In this document: one piece after another, positions 1 to 10,998 of the stretch
Layout: every line of letters begins with the position of its first letter
How positions within the stretch are numbered: position 1 is the stretch's first letter
NCBI RefSeq assembly: GCF_038502225.1
Contig: NC_091298.1
Coordinates: 29,465,795-29,529,794, forward strand
Direction of reading: 5' to 3'
DNA: 64,000 bases
DNA from: Cherax quadricarinatus
Lineage: Eukaryota > Arthropoda > Malacostraca > Decapoda > Parastacidae
Made by a program: the position numbers and the translations under genes
Notes under the pieces: model-generated
Databases searched by the model: none
Seen by the model: the letters and a program-made list of their open reading frames with translations, nothing else
Told to the model about the DNA's origin: nothing

Positions 1-1656
1 TTTGCCTTTATACAAAGGAACTATGCATGCTCTCTGCCAATCCCTAGGTACCTTACCCTCTTCCATACATTTATTAAATAATTGCACCAACCACTCCAAA
101 ACTATATCCCCACCTGCTTTTAACATTTCTATCTTTATCCCATCAATCCCGGCTGCCTTACCCCCTTTCATTTTACCTACTGCCTCACGAACTTCCCCCA
201 CACTCACAACTGGCTCTTCCTCACTCCTACAAGATGTTATTCCTCCTTGCCCTATACACGAAATCACAGCTTCCCTATCTTCATCAACATTTAACAATTC
301 CTCAAAATATTCCTTCCATCTTCCCAATACCTCTAACTCTCCATTTAATAACTCTCCTCTCCTATTTTTAACTGACAAATCCATTTGTTCTCTAGGCTTT
401 CTTAACTTGTTAATCTCACTCCAAAACTTTTTCTTATTTTCAACAAAATTTGTTGATAACATCTCACCCACTCTCTCATTTGCTCTCTTTTTACATTGCT
501 TCACCACTCTCTTAACTTCTCTCTTTTTCTCCATATACTCTTCCCTCCTTGCATCACTTCTACTTTGTAAAAACTTCTCATATGCTAACTTTTTCTCCCT
601 TACTACTCTCTTTACATCATCATTCCACCAATCGCTCCTCTTCCCTCCTGCACCCACTTTCCTGTAACCACAAACTTCTGCTGAACACTCTAACACTACA
701 TTTTTAAACCTACCCCATACCTCTTCGACCCCATTGCCTATGCTCTCATTAGCCCATCTATCCTCCAATAGCTGTTTATATCTTACCCTAACTGCCTCCT
801 CTTTTAGTTTATAAACCTTCACCTCTCTCTTCCCTGATGCTTCTATTCTCCTTGTATCCCATCTACCTTTTACTCTCAGTATAGCTACAACTAGAAAGTG
901 ATCTGATATATCTGTGGCCCCTCTATAAACATGTACATCCTGAAGTCTACTCAACAGTCTTTTATCTACCAATACATAATCCAACAAACTACTGTCATTT
1001 CGCCCTACATCATATCGTGTATACTTATTTATCCTCTTTTTCTTAAAATATGTATTACCTATAACTAAACCCCTTTCTATACAAAGTTCAATCAAAGGGC
1101 TCCCATTATCATTTACACCTGGCACCCCAAACTTACCTACCACACCCTCTCTAAAAGTTTCTCCTACTTTAGCATTCAAGTCCCCTACCACAATTACTCT
1201 CTCACTTGGTTCAAAGGCTCCTATACATTCACTTAACATCTCCCAAAATCTCTCTCTCTCCTCTGCATTCCTCTCTTCTCCAGGTGCATACACGCTTATT
1301 ATGACCCACTTCTCGCATCCAACCTTTACTTTAATCCACATAATTCTTGAATTTACACATTCATATTCTCTTTTCTCCTTCCATAACTGATCATTTAACA
1401 TTACTGCTACCCCTTCCTTTGCTCTAACTCTCTCAGATACTCCAGATTTAATCCCATTTATTTCCCCCCACTGAAACTCTCCTACCCCCTTCAGCTTTGT
1501 TTCGCTTAGGGCCAGGACATCCAACTTCTTTTCATTCATAACATCAGCAATCATCTGTTTCTTGTCATCCGCACTACATCCACGCACATTTAAGCAACCC
1601 AGTTTTATAAAGTTTTTCTTCTTCTCTTTTTTAGTAATTGTATACAGGAGAAGGGG
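1..1656 (-). CDS. RTE-like LINE endonuclease/reverse transcriptase, partial, open to window edge
   Basis: Reading the minus strand from 1656 to 1 gives 552 codons without a stop, in one frame, cut by the left end of the window. An in-frame TAA lies at 1657-1659; the first in-frame ATG is at 1552-1554. The N-terminal part matches an apurinic/apyrimidinic-type endonuclease (LNVRGCSADDKKQ, then LALSETKLKG, then VVGDLNAKVG, a LLDYVLVD block and TDISDHFLV). A basic linker follows (KRSDWWNDDVKRVV), then the start of reverse transcriptase (KGGKAAGIDGIKIEMLKAGG, RDWQRACIVPLYKGK). It is the same family as the plus-strand copy at 31.1-33.5 kb, whose RT and C-terminus show what lies beyond the edge. The product would nick target DNA and reverse-transcribe its own RNA. 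The RTE-clade label is inferred from motif style. No ATG opens the endonuclease frame, so the true start is uncertain. Confidence 0.85.
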
Positions 1657-2018
1657 TTACTAGCCCATTGCTCCCGGCATTTTAGTCGCCTCATACGACA
1701 CGCATGGCTTACGGAGGAAAGATTCTTTTCCACTTCCCCATGGACAATAGAAGAAATAAAAAAGAACAAGAGCTATTTAGAAAAAAGAGAAAAACCTAGA
1801 TGTATGTATATATATATATGCATGTGCGTGTCTGTGAAGTGTGACCAAAGTGTAAGTAGGAGTAGCAAGATATCCCTGTTATCTTAGCGTGTTTATGAGA
1901 CAGAAAAAGAAACCAGCAATCCTACCATCATGCAAAACAGTTACAGGTTTTTGTTTCACAGTCATCTGGCAGGACGGTAGTACTTCCCTGGGTGGTTGCT
2001 GTCTACCAACCTACTACC
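1..2018 (-). mobile_element. RTE-like non-LTR retrotransposon, copy 1 (5' part)
   Basis: The open endonuclease-RT frame (1-1656) is preceded on the minus strand by about 360 bp of leader. That leader is also found next to the copies ending near 15760 and 23180, with shared blocks around CGACACGCATGGCTTACGG, CACTTCCCCATGG and GTGTTTATGAGACAGAAAAA. The shared leader puts the 5' end near 2018, just inside a short (TA)n. This copy is the least damaged of the family's 5' halves in the window. Confidence 0.8.
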
Positions 2019-2038
2019 TATATATATATATATATATA

Positions 2039-2223
2039 TTGCAAAACAACCACTGTGAAAGAATAATGAAATTACAAGCGCTTTCGTGACTACTCACATT
2101 ATAAAGGAACAAATGTTTTGTTCCTTTATAATGTGAGTAGTCATAAAAGCGCTTGGAATTTCATTATTCTTTCACAGTGGTTGTTTTGCATATTCTGAAA
2201 TCACCTGTTTACTGTGATCTTAT

Positions 2224-2226
<3 letters not shown>
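2039..2226. mobile_element. Foldback MITE between (TA)n tracts
   Basis: Two arms of about 74 bp (2039-2112 and 2118-2191) are near-perfect inverted copies, each starting with the TGCAAAACAACCACTGTG motif and containing CAAGCGCTTT. An asymmetric end of about 35 bp reads towards GATCTTATTGCATATA. A second, shorter copy in the opposite orientation lies at 17269-17440. There is (TA)n on both sides and no coding capacity. Such a hairpin fits a non-autonomous foldback DNA transposon; its autonomous partner is unknown. Confidence 0.75.

Positions 2227-2298
<72 letters not shown>
2225..2298. repeat. (TA)n microsatellite
   Basis: An uninterrupted TA dinucleotide tract separates the foldback MITE from the truncated REL-LINE. 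Confidence 0.95.
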
Positions 2299-2301
<3 letters not shown>

Positions 2302-3187
2302 CTGGGATAATCTAACAGGCTCTGAAACCAGACTTGCTCCCCCCAACAACTACAAACAGTCGCACGGGATGGCCCAGTAGTAGAGATTATGGCCTCAATA
2401 AGGCTTCAAAGTGTGTCAGAGAAGGATAGAGCCAACCTCCTGGCAGTGAGAGCTCTTCGTGCAGGGGACTTTCTGTTGGCTGTTCCCAACTCCAGCCATG
2501 GCACACGCTCTTCGACCTGCCGCCCCTATTCTCGCCGAACACAGGAGTATATGTGGCAGTGAAGCAGCAGACCGATTCGGGTACCATGGTCTTGTGTGTC
2601 ATAAATCCTAGGAAAAGATTGCAAGACATGAAGAGGTTAAAAACATTATCAAGAGGAGCCTCTCAACAGCCGGATGCCCAGCAGTAAGGGAGCCACCCCA
2701 ACTATGTAGATCTGATGGCGGCCAAAAGCATCCAATTTGTATCATCCTTCAAGCCTGGACACACGGTGAACAGGTGGTGTGGGTCTACACCTATGCATCT
2801 ACCTTGGCTGATACTTATCTCCAATGCACCAGGAAGGAAGTAGGGGCAGCTGCCAGTTTCAGGGAGTCCCAAAAGACGAGAAAATACGGAGAACTTGCCC
2901 ATCATTATATGTTTGTTCCCATATTCTCAGAGACTCTTGGCTCATGGGGAAAGTGTGCATCTAAGTTCCTCAAGGAGCTAGGCAAAAAACTCAACAAGGT
3001 AACTAGGGATCCCAGGGCAGCTAGTTTTTTGTTTCAGCGACTCAGCACTGCTGTTCAAGAGGGGTAATGGTTGCTGTATTTTGGGCACGCGCCCCAGCTC
3101 TGAGGAGCTGGATGAGATTTTCGCATTATAATCAGTAACAAACACGTAACAATATGTACTAAATATGTATCTCTCACACCTCATGTA

Positions 3188-3190
<3 letters not shown>
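2299..3190 (+). pseudogene. 5'-truncated copy of the REL-endonuclease LINE
   Basis: The segment aligns to about residue 700 through the C-terminus of the 982-aa protein at 27.8-30.7 kb. The best-preserved stretch (frame of 2774-3067) contains YASTLADTYLQCTRKEVG, FRESQKTRKY, FSETLGSWGKCASKFLKE and RAASFLFQRLS. The zinc-knuckle region survives as RSICGSEAADRFGYHGLVCH. Several stops and frameshifts are present, and the catalytic RPDG is degraded to a HPI-like sequence. It is 5'-truncated as expected of LINE retrotransposition and is flanked immediately by (TA)n on both sides. Its C-terminus (TRDPRAAS) resembles the 26.3-26.7 kb copy more than the intact one, so at least two subfamilies exist. 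Confidence 0.88.
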
Positions 3191-3257
<67 letters not shown>

Positions 3258-3267
3258 TATATATATT
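3191..3267. repeat. (TA)n microsatellite
   Basis: A TA tract with one phase slip joins the 3' end of the truncated REL-LINE to a MITE. Confidence 0.95.
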
Positions 3268-3270
3268 AAT

Positions 3271-3655
3271 GTCGTGCCGAATATGTAAAACTGGTCAATT
3301 AGCAAGAACTCATTTAAAATTAAGTCTTTTCTAAAATTTTCTCTTGTATATTTAAAGATATATTTTTTTCATTAATGTTAATGTAAAAACTTTTAATTTT
3401 GCTCCAAACGAATCTTAGAAAACTTACCTAACCTTATTATAACAAGAACAATTTATTTTAGCCTAACCCAACTAAATATATTTTAGATTTGGTTACAATA
3501 ATTTAATACTAAATGAACATAGTGATATATATTTTTTTCGTTACGTTCAGAATGATTTTGGCGAAATTATTGCATACACAAATTTTCGCTTGTCCTATAT
3601 GGCAAGATGAGCGTTGCTATTTAAGCCAAGATCGCAAGTTCTGCCTATTCGGCAC

Positions 3656-3658
<3 letters not shown>
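3271..3658 (+). mobile_element. 388-bp MITE with GTCGTGCCGAATA termini, copy A
   Basis: The element begins GTCGTGCCGAATA and ends with the inverse TATTCGGCACGAC. The imperfect terminal inverted repeats extend about 24 bp with four mismatches. It is AT-rich and non-coding. Copies of the same structure lie at 16828-17215 (inverted, also 388 bp) and 33730-34158 (429 bp), with fragments at 3741-3878 and 26700-26942. All three complete copies lie inside (TA)n. The superfamily is not identifiable from the termini; a TA-type target is inferred. Confidence 0.82.

Positions 3659-3733
<75 letters not shown>
3659..3733. repeat. (TA)n microsatellite
   Basis: A perfect TA tract lies directly after MITE copy A. 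Confidence 0.95.
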
Positions 3734-3736
<3 letters not shown>

Positions 3737-3740
3737 GCGT

Positions 3741-3878
3741 TTGTTATAATAAGGTTACGTAAGTTTGCTAAGGTTCTTTTGATACAGAATTATTAATTTT
3801 TACGCTACCATCAATGAATAAAATATATATATCTAAACGTATAAGATAAAATTTTAGAAAGGATTTAATTTTGAATGA
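3741..3878 (-). mobile_element. Fragment of the GTCGTGCCGAATA MITE
   Basis: About 140 bp matches the interior of the MITE in the orientation opposite to copy A, including TTGTTATAATAAGGTTA and the AAGGTTCTTTTG block. Neither terminus is preserved. Confidence 0.65.
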
Positions 3879-4021
3879 ATATAAATAAATAAATGTGTGT
3901 GTGTGTATGCTAGACAAATTTCTTGACGCCTTAGTCCATTATGCTACCATGCCACAAACGTTAGGTGCTCAGTATACTGAGCACTCCACTCGTAACGCGA
4001 GCACATTTGTGGCTGTGGAAT

Positions 4022-4215
4022 GCGTCCACACATGTGGCTCATCTGTGTCTTCAACTTCCGTCTGTGTTCCGTTGATCCTGGTCATCATAATTCAAATATT
4101 CTGCCTATATGTTCTATCAGTTCCACTTTAGATTCTGTATGTCGCAATCATATTTTCCCTGGTCCTTCTCTCTGCCAAGGTTGTCAGTCAGTTCTTTCAA
4201 GTTCTCCTCAGGTTG
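4022..4215 (-). pseudogene. Short remnant of a CR1-like LINE C-terminus
   Basis: The plus-strand text around TGTGGCTCATCTG, followed by a TCTTCAACTT block and a later GTATGTCG block, parallels 52398-52590, the antisense of the CR1-like ORF2 C-terminus. The match is degraded and about 190 bp long, with no ORF left. Confidence 0.5.
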
Positions 4216-5379
4216 TAAACCTTTATAATTTTGGGGGCTTCACGTGCTTGGCCAGGTGTGGGGCTCTATGATGAGGCCACATACTCAGTGATTGGCCTGA
4301 CATAAGTCTTTCATAAGATTCTGAAGGATTAATTATACACCAACACAGGCACTAACGCCGGCACCAAAAACTAGTAGTGTGGCCTCACCACTGCATCAAC
4401 CAGACACTCGTGTTGATGCTTGTAAATCAACTTTTATAGATTCCTCGTGGAAAAGAAATTCATCTGAATTTTGAGTTGGAAAAATTTGTTTTTGTAAATT
4501 CATTCTCTGAAATTTAAATAAAGGATATACATCAGTGGGAAGGAGTGTGAGCTACCACAGAATGGCTCAGATGTGGACACAAGCGGCCACGAATGCGCTT
4601 ATGATCTCGTATATCGGAAAAACTCCTCTGTTTGGGCTGGAATTCGCCGATATAATGTCTTAAACTTGAGTGAACAATGTGTCAGGAGTGGAGGGGACGA
4701 TGTCTGCAGGTGCTGGTGATGCTTTCATCCACAGAGAGGAGCTCCCTCGTCTGTGTGAGAGAGAGAGAGAGAGATGAATTAAAAAATAATGAATGAAAGG
4801 AAGTAATAGAAGTAGGAAAGGAAAGCAAGTGAGTTTCTAGTGAGAGCAGGAAGGTAGGAGGAGACTCGCTTATCATCTGTACAGGAGGAGGAATGTCTTA
4901 GCGTGTTTACCTTCTCTCTGTATAAATGCTGAGTCGCCTGCACTGGAAATCACTGTCAATATATTTAATACCGAAATGTGATTAAAGTTCTTGTTATTTT
5001 GTTCTGTGGAGCTTGGAAATAAATCCCGGATCTTCTCTAACTTAAACGACAAGTTTGGTTGTGTAGGCGAGACATTACCAGTCTAATTAATTCATGCGAC
5101 GCCAGGTTTTTAATTACAAGTCTTGGGTGCAAATGCTGGAAGCAGCAACTTGCATGCAACTCAGCCTGCGAACAAAATCTAAACGGGTAGGGGGGAGGAG
5201 AGGGGAGGGGAGGGAAGAGGTGAAGGGGGAAGGGAAGAGGATGGTGAGGAGGGAGAAAGAGGAGAGGGGTGAGGGGGGGATGTGGGCTTGGAGGGGTCAG
5301 ATGTCAAATGTTAATTAACGTGACTTTTATAATTGCTCGCCAGAAGCACACAACAGAAAATGATTAAACCAACATCACA
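4216..5379. other. Interval without recognised genes
   Basis: This holds mostly unique-looking sequence, a short (GA)n near 4758-4774 and a G/A-rich low-complexity stretch at 5188-5290. The ORFs are short and of biased composition; I see no supported gene. Confidence 0.6.
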
Positions 5380-5562
5380 ATCTCTCTCTCTCTGTCTCTC
5401 TGTCTGTCTCTCTGTCTGTCTCTGTCTCTGTCTGTCTCTCTCTCTCTACCCCTTTCCTCTTTCTCTGTCCATGTCTCTATTTCTCTGTTTCTTTCTCTAT
5501 ATCCCCCTCTGTTTTCCTCTGTCTCTCTTATCTGCCTGTCTTTCTGTCTCTGTCTCTTTGAT
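5380..5562. repeat. CT-rich low-complexity tract (TCTCTG/TCTGTC units)
   Basis: About 180 bp is nearly pure pyrimidine with G interruptions, alternating TCTCTCTG and TCTGTCTC units. Long ORFs on both strands here come from the repeat. Confidence 0.9.
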
Positions 5563-5848
5563 TCAGTACAAATAAAAATCTCATTTCTTGTTTGAAGAGG
5601 CAGTTTCAGATCGAAACAAAACTTTTTCACGTTGACGACTGTCCCACGACTGCACGATTGGTGATGTCCCACGACGGCGAGACTATGTCCCACGACTGGC
5701 GCTTGGTAAATGTTAAATCTAGAGCAAAGATCCTGTATTGTGGCATTTATGAACTCCGACTCACTGTCCGACAGAAGGAGGAGTGAGCAAGTATTTGCAA
5801 CAGTCTCAACGGTTTTATCAGAGATGGGTTGTAGCTCACAGTACGGTG

Positions 5849-6298
5849 TTAAGTTATCATCATTACAAGCAGGTGTTTATTACCCTTCTCCGAGGTAGAG
5901 AAGTTCGTCAACAGGTCGATAGGTCTCTCCCAGGGCACCTTTGTAATGGGATTAGGACCGGTGACGGTACCTTTGTGCTGGAGGCAAACAACACACTTGT
6001 GCACATGCTTAGCAATTTCCGCTGCCATCTTAGGCCAGAAATATTTCATTCGTGCCTGTTTGATGCTGCGGTCTTTACCTGGATGCGCTGCTTCTGGGAC
6101 GTCGTGAATCAACTTCAGATTTCCTGGTACTAGGGATTCTGGTATCACCAACTGGTGTACAGTTTTGCCAGGATCTGCCAGTTTTGCCACACGGCACAAC
6201 ACTCCTTGGTTGACAAATAAGTTCCTCAGCGGTACGTGTGACTTAACCTGCAGGTCAGGAGCCTCATTGGTCAGGAATTGAAGAACTGGTGACCACAC
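5849..6298 (-). pseudogene. Ty3/gypsy integrase, N-terminal zinc finger part
   Basis: The 149-residue open segment contains the HHCC zinc-binding module of retroelement integrases: LIHDVPEAAHPGKDRS, YFWPKM, then HKCVVCLQHKG. Next comes the linker PWERPIDLLTNF, which in intact elements leads into the catalytic D,D-35-E core (PW..v.iDf). The D of the core and everything beyond is missing, so no strand-transfer activity is expected. Upstream on the same strand, the RNase H/IN connector NVVAEAYRF (usually NVVADALSR) is still readable in another frame. Confidence 0.82.
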
Positions 6299-6440
6299 AG
6301 GATCCTGCCGTTGGGTTCTCTCTAGATCCTCAACGGAGAACTAGTTGTCTGCACTAACAAAAACGATATGCCTCGGCAACAACATTTTGCTTACCCAGAT
6401 TGTAGCAGATTTCTGGGTTATAGTCGTTGAAAATGAGAGA

Positions 6441-6707
6441 CTACTGAGCATGCTTTCCTGAGATGTTGTTATTCGCAAAAAGAGAAAAAGGCGAGTGGTC
6501 TGTGTAAATCTTGATAGGATACTGGTAAATAATATTTCGGAAATGACTCAAAGCCCATACGATTGCTAAGGCTTCTAGCTCTGTCACTGAGTAATTGACT
6601 CCAGCTTTGGTAAGAACATGATTAGCATAGGCTATTGGCTGTTGCTTACCATTGGACTCTTGTGACAAGACCGCATCAAAGCTAGCTTTGCTGACATCTG
6701 TCGTCAA
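6441..6707 (-). pseudogene. Ty3/gypsy RNase H domain fragment
   Basis: The frame carries the RNase H landmarks of gypsy elements in order: TTDVSKASFDAVLSQ (TDAS-like first acidic site), QPIAYANHVLTKAGVNYS, then VTELEALAIVWALSHFR (second acid) and IKIYTDHSPF (third acid). The 88-residue segment lies between the RT and integrase remnants. It degrades template RNA in intact elements. Confidence 0.85.
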
Positions 6708-6785
6708 AGTAAACCCTTTGGTGAAATCAGGAAATCTAAGAACTGGAGCTGAAGTTAATTTGTTCTTAAGTGTAACAAAGGCTCT

Positions 6786-7094
6786 TTACTGGTAGCAAGT
6801 CCACTCAAAGGGTACATCTTTCTTGAGAAGCCGGGTGAAAAGTGTAGCTATGGTGGAAAATCCTGCTGTGAAGATGCCGTAGAAGGAATGAACAACATCT
6901 GCCGTTGTAGGTATAAGGAATTTCTGCATAGCCAAGATTTTGGACTCTTTTGTTTTTATGCCATTCTCAGTCACTATGTGACCCAGAAACTTGATTTCTT
7001 TCTTAAGAAACTGACATTTTGCGAGCTTTACTTTGAGATTTGTCTCGGCTAATTTTTCCAGTACCTCTTCAAGTTTTACGAGATGTGTAGGCAC
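6786..7094 (-). pseudogene. Ty3/gypsy reverse transcriptase, thumb and C-terminal part
   Basis: The segment reads HLVKLEEVLEKLAETNLKVK, then CQFLKKEIKFLGHIVTENGI, the classic gypsy RT region after the catalytic YLDD. Just upstream (7095-7210) the frame shifts. The palm motif RMPFGL remains, but the following catalytic YLDD block is missing or garbled, replaced by EDDDFPYSQDVPTHL. The enzyme is therefore dead. Confidence 0.82.
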
Positions 7095-7209
7095 ATCCTG
7101 AGAGTATGGAAAATCGTCATCCTCAAACGACTGAATGTGATAGAGCTTCCCCGTAATCCAAAAGGCATTCTTTTGAACTGATATTGACCAGTAGGCATAG
7201 GGAATACGG

Positions 7210-7527
7210 TCAATTCTTTATTCTGTCGTTAAGGGGAATCTGCCCAAAACCTTGGAGAAGGTCAAGAGTCGAGAAAACTTTGTTATTGTCAATGTTCTGC
7301 AACAGGTCAATCAGAACTGGCAATGGGGAATGATTTGGAATTGTACATGCATTTAGTTTCCTGTAATCGATTATAGGGCACCATGTTCCATCTTTCTTGG
7401 GAACAAGGATGAGCAAAGCATTCCATGGAGAAATGGACCCCTCGATAACTTCATCATGGAGTAATGTAAGCAGGCACATAGAAATAAGAGGGGTCAAACC
7501 CATGGGCTCACCATCTAGTGCTACCAC
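7210..7527 (-). pseudogene. Ty3/gypsy reverse transcriptase, fingers and palm part
   Basis: The 105-residue segment carries PKKDGTWCPIIDYRKLNACT and FSTLDLLQGFGQIPL, the first two gypsy RT blocks (usually DYR.LN and F..LDL..GYHQI). The first catalytic Asp is in STLDLL. It is frame-disconnected from the downstream RT part. Confidence 0.85.
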
Positions 7528-8261
7528 AGATCCAGCACTATTGAGAACCTTGAGAAATTTTGGAACTTCTTCAGTGTAGTCTGTCGTGCAAGGTCATCTT
7601 CCAGCACTGGCCAGGTGACGGAAGATTCAGCAGCAGACTCACCTGGGAGAACTGCACCTGCAAACTGGTCTGCTGATACTTCGCCTTCCACTTTCACTGG
7701 GAGAGGAAATCTGACGAGGTCAACCAGTGAGGTGTTCTTCCTCAAGGTAAAGTTCCTACTGTGAATGTTAAGAAGAAGAACTTGCAACTTACCATGTCGT
7801 ACAATGTGCAAGGATGGTTCAATAGAGAGATCCTTGACTCTGCACATATCCTGTCGACTAGCACCTGGTCTCCTTCGAAAGCTCTGTTCATATACACCGT
7901 AACCTGATGAGCAAGCTAGCTGTCAAAGTGACGTCATACTTTGTACTTTGCTTACTGAAGCCATAACACGAATCAGACAGTCGCCTGCCATCAGGGCTAC
8001 TGAGTCTTGACAACTATAACCCTCTCGATCAGAGCTGGAGTTAGAACAGAGGCTAGACTGAGCATCCCCAGACTGGTCTCGACTCATAACTGTACTCTGA
8101 CGTTCAGGAGGCAAAGTGACACAGGCTCTCATACGAGGTTGGTTAGGACAGTAGCACAACTTCTGGAAGAACTGGGTGCTATGGAAACCTTCTGTCTCTA
8201 AAGTTTCCAGACAATGGACATACAAAGAGACTGAGTAGCACTTGTTAGATCCTATGTGCAT
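7521..8261 (-). pseudogene. Ty3/gypsy upstream polyprotein fragments (protease-side linker)
   Basis: Two open segments (7521-7847 and 7923-8261) lie directly upstream of RT on the same strand. Their position fits the protease-RT linker of a gypsy polyprotein, but I recognise no DSGA/DTGA protease site or gag zinc knuckle. The assignment rests on position only. Confidence 0.5.
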
Positions 8262-8390
8262 GTCCTAGAAGGGCACATCCACCCAGTCGAAATTAGCTTT
8301 CCAATTAGCTGGGTCTAAGCGAATCTTGAGGTCTTGAGACCAACAAGCAAGTCACCCCTAGCATTTGTGACATACTGTTGTCCTGGCACC

Positions 8391-8984
8391 TAATACATTA
8401 CCTTGCTGAAGCCATTCTTTCAGTGAATTGTTCATCTTGCAGTCATCAGTCAGCTCTTTAAGTCCTATGCACACTTTGTGCACCTTGCAGTTTACCTGCA
8501 GTGCTCATGCAATAGTGTTTCACATTATTGGTTGCCCCAGTATCTTGTTGAATTTTTGCACTTGCATTTCAGAAAATTATTCTGCAACATACATACCACT
8601 TATAATTACTGCCTATTGATCAAAATTGCTCAGTGTGCTACCTATTTATTCTTTAATCAAATCCTGTGTGTTTTTATTTGATTGTTTGTCTCTAGGAGCT
8701 AGCAAATTGTATCCCACCGCTGCCACTACTGTTATAACTTGGTTATCTTCGTTTCTGAGGCGTTAGATAGCATGTAGAGAAGCTTGAGGGTTGGAGTGAA
8801 CCCCTAGTTTGGCGTAGGACATATATATATTCGGAGGAGCCAAACCAGTCCCCGGAGGAGATGCTGTCAGCAGGTGCAGCGGGCGACGAATGAGACGAGT
8901 CAGACTCGGGTGAGCCTACCTCGGTGCCTGATATCTAGCAGGGACTTAGGAACTAAGGCATGTAGGCTTACTGTCTACAGTGTG
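8391..8984. other. Interval without recognised genes
   Basis: This is unique-looking sequence between the gypsy remnant and a minisatellite. No motif-bearing ORF is present. A missing LTR could lie here, but I could not pair it with another copy. Confidence 0.5.
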
Positions 8985-9228
8985 GTGTCCCAGGACGGCA
9001 GGACTGGTGCCCCAGGACGGCAGGACTGGTGTCCCTGGACGGCAGGACTGGTGTCCCTGGACGGCAGGACTGGTGGTGGTCCTGGATGGCAGGACTGGTG
9101 GTGTCCCTGGACGGCAGGACTGGTGGTGGTCCTGGATGGCAGGACTGGTGGTGTCCCTGGACGGCAGGACTGGTGGTGTTCCTGGACGGCAGGACTGGTG
9201 GTGTTCCTGGACGGCAGGACTAGTGGTG
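8985..9228. repeat. Minisatellite, units of about 18-27 bp (CTGGACGGCAGGACTGGTG)
   Basis: About ten tandem units are built on the core GGACGGCAGGACTGGTG, with unit length varying by insertion of GTGGTGTCC-type spacers. All three plus frames stay open, giving repetitive ORFs that I treat as artefacts. Confidence 0.9.
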
Positions 9229-9424
9229 AAGATAACTTCCTTAATTAACGTTTAAGCCACAAGTCTTTTATAGTAATGAGACATTCTGATGTTGTCTGAT
9301 TGAAGGAGGTGGAGGAGGAGGCAGCTGAGAGGAGGGGATGGGGTGGCTGAGAGTAGGGGGAAGAAGTGACTTAGTTGCCAGGAGTGAGCAGATACTATAG
9401 TTCAGATGACCTTCTAAACTGTAA

Positions 9425-10770
9425 CATCCCGCCCTTCTTTCAGAATTCAGGCGATGTATCTCCCATCTTCACTCCTTTTTCAGAGTACACTCACTGTATA
9501 TCTCACCTCTAGGACTCGAGTCTGGCTAACCGGTTTCCAAAAATCCCTTCATAAATATTACCTTGCTTTCATTCTAACAGCACGTCAAGTTATAAAAGCC
9601 ACTGGTCTCTACTCACTTCTAAAGCATTCACACAAGCCTGTTGGATGTCCAAGCCCCTAGCTTTCAAAACCTCCTTTACCCCCTTCCTCCATTCCTTTTT
9701 GGGAAGACCATTATTACCTCCTCCCTTCCACTCCAGATTTATGCACCCTTCTAATCGCCCTATTTTTTTTCTATTTTCTCTAAATGCCCAAATTACTTCA
9801 GTAACTCCCCGTCTGCATAATATTCACACCTCACAGTGCCTTTACACATGACAAATCTACTTCCCCAGCCTTCTCTTCGCTACAATGTTTAAAACACATG
9901 CTTCATACCCATATAACAGTGTTGCTATCATTATACTCTGATACATTCACTTTTTTTGCCTCCATGGATAAAATATTTTTGTTTTTAGATGGTTCAGTGT
10001 GCCACCCACCCTGCTTTTCACTCGTCAGTTCTATGCTTCACTTCATATTTCATAAACTCAGACGCCAACAAGTCCAGACCCGAATATCTGATACAAATTT
10101 ACTTCCTCCTAACTCACTCACTCCAGTTTTGTATCCAGTCTTTCACTGCCTAGATTTTTTTTACCCTCGTCAACTTGCTCTTTCCTAGGCCACTTCTAAT
10201 TTCCTTTTTTTTATGTACCCTCTCTCAAATTCCTCCACCATAATTTTCAACTACTCGTTAGAAAGAACTGTGTCATCGGCGAAGACCAACTGTGACAATT
10301 CCCACTTTGTATAAAATTCGTTATCTTTTAATTCCACACCTCTCTCCAACACACCAGCAATAACTTCTTTTAACATATTTATAGATGTGCCTGCAAAAGA
10401 AATTTAGTGATATCACACATTCCAATCTAAAGTCTACTTTAACTGGAAAATAATCTCCTCCCCTACGTACCCTAAACTGTGCCTCATAAAATCTCTTCAC
10501 TGCGTTAAGTAACCTACTACTATTTCATTCATGTACAACATCTGTCACATTGCTTCACTATCTACAATATGATATACATTTTTTTTTAAATTCATAAATG
10601 CAGTAAAGAATTCCTTATCTTTATCCAATTATTGTTCACTTATATGCTTCAATATAAGCACTTGGTCTAGACATCCTCTACCCTCTCGATATCTTCATTG
10701 TTTCTCTACAGTCTTACTGTTTATCTCTCTTACCAGTCCTGGTAAAAAAAAAATTCTACCTAACTCTTAA
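9425..10770 (-). pseudogene. RTE-like LINE, copy 2, 3' part (degenerate)
   Basis: The plus-strand text parallels the antisense of the RTE-like family's 3' half: the end region near 9430-9480, the PRKGWKEG antisense near 9680-9720, then the RWFGHLERM, LYGCEAWVV and FADD regions in order up to about 10770. No frame is open for long. The remainder of the same family resumes at 14013 in the same orientation, starting at almost the point where this part stops, so both may be one old element split by later insertions. Confidence 0.75.
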
Positions 10771-10847
10771 ACATGTTTTCTTTGAGTTGCACAGATTTTT
10801 TTCAGAAATATTGGACAATTTTTATAATTGTCGCCCCTCAAGGAAGG

Positions 10848-10998
10848 TTCCTTGATGTTGGTGAGGGGCTCTTGATTTAGGGAATTGGATCTGTGCTCTA
10901 GTTCCCCGAATTAAGCCTGAATACCTTCCACATCCCCCCCCCAGGCGCTGTATAATCCTCCGGGTTTAGCGCTTCCCCCTTGATTATAATAATTTATA
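10848..10998 (+). repeat. SINE-like repeat (GGTTTAGCGCTTCCCCCTTG core), copy 1
   Basis: The repeat contains TTGATGTTGGTGAGGGGCTC, TTAAGCCTGAATACCTTCCA, the core GGGTTTAGCGCTTCCCCC and a TTGATTATAATAAT tail. Related copies or fragments occur at 11477, 16200 (minus), 19207, 23793, 24700, 55820, 57150 and 57366. It ends in a TAA/TTA-type tail, has no ORF, and fits a SINE or a LINE 3' end. I do not recognise the family. Confidence 0.7.

Larger units (their letters stand above)
5845..8390 (-). mobile_element. Decayed Ty3/gypsy-type LTR retrotransposon (pol region)
   Basis: Read 5' to 3' on the minus strand, fragments of a gypsy polyprotein occur in canonical order: a gag/protease-side linker, reverse transcriptase, RNase H, then the integrase zinc finger. 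The order RT-RNH-IN defines the Ty3/gypsy group. The reading frame breaks several times, and I found no flanking LTR pair, so this is an internal fragment. Confidence 0.85.

Noticed and set aside
2..667. Long plus-strand ORF of 221 codons
   Set aside because: It is the complement of the RTE-like RT/linker frame; the minus-strand translation carries all family motifs.
5640..5700. GTCCCACGAC repeated three times as an operator
   Set aside because: Irregular spacing and no associated gene; treated as a short local repeat.
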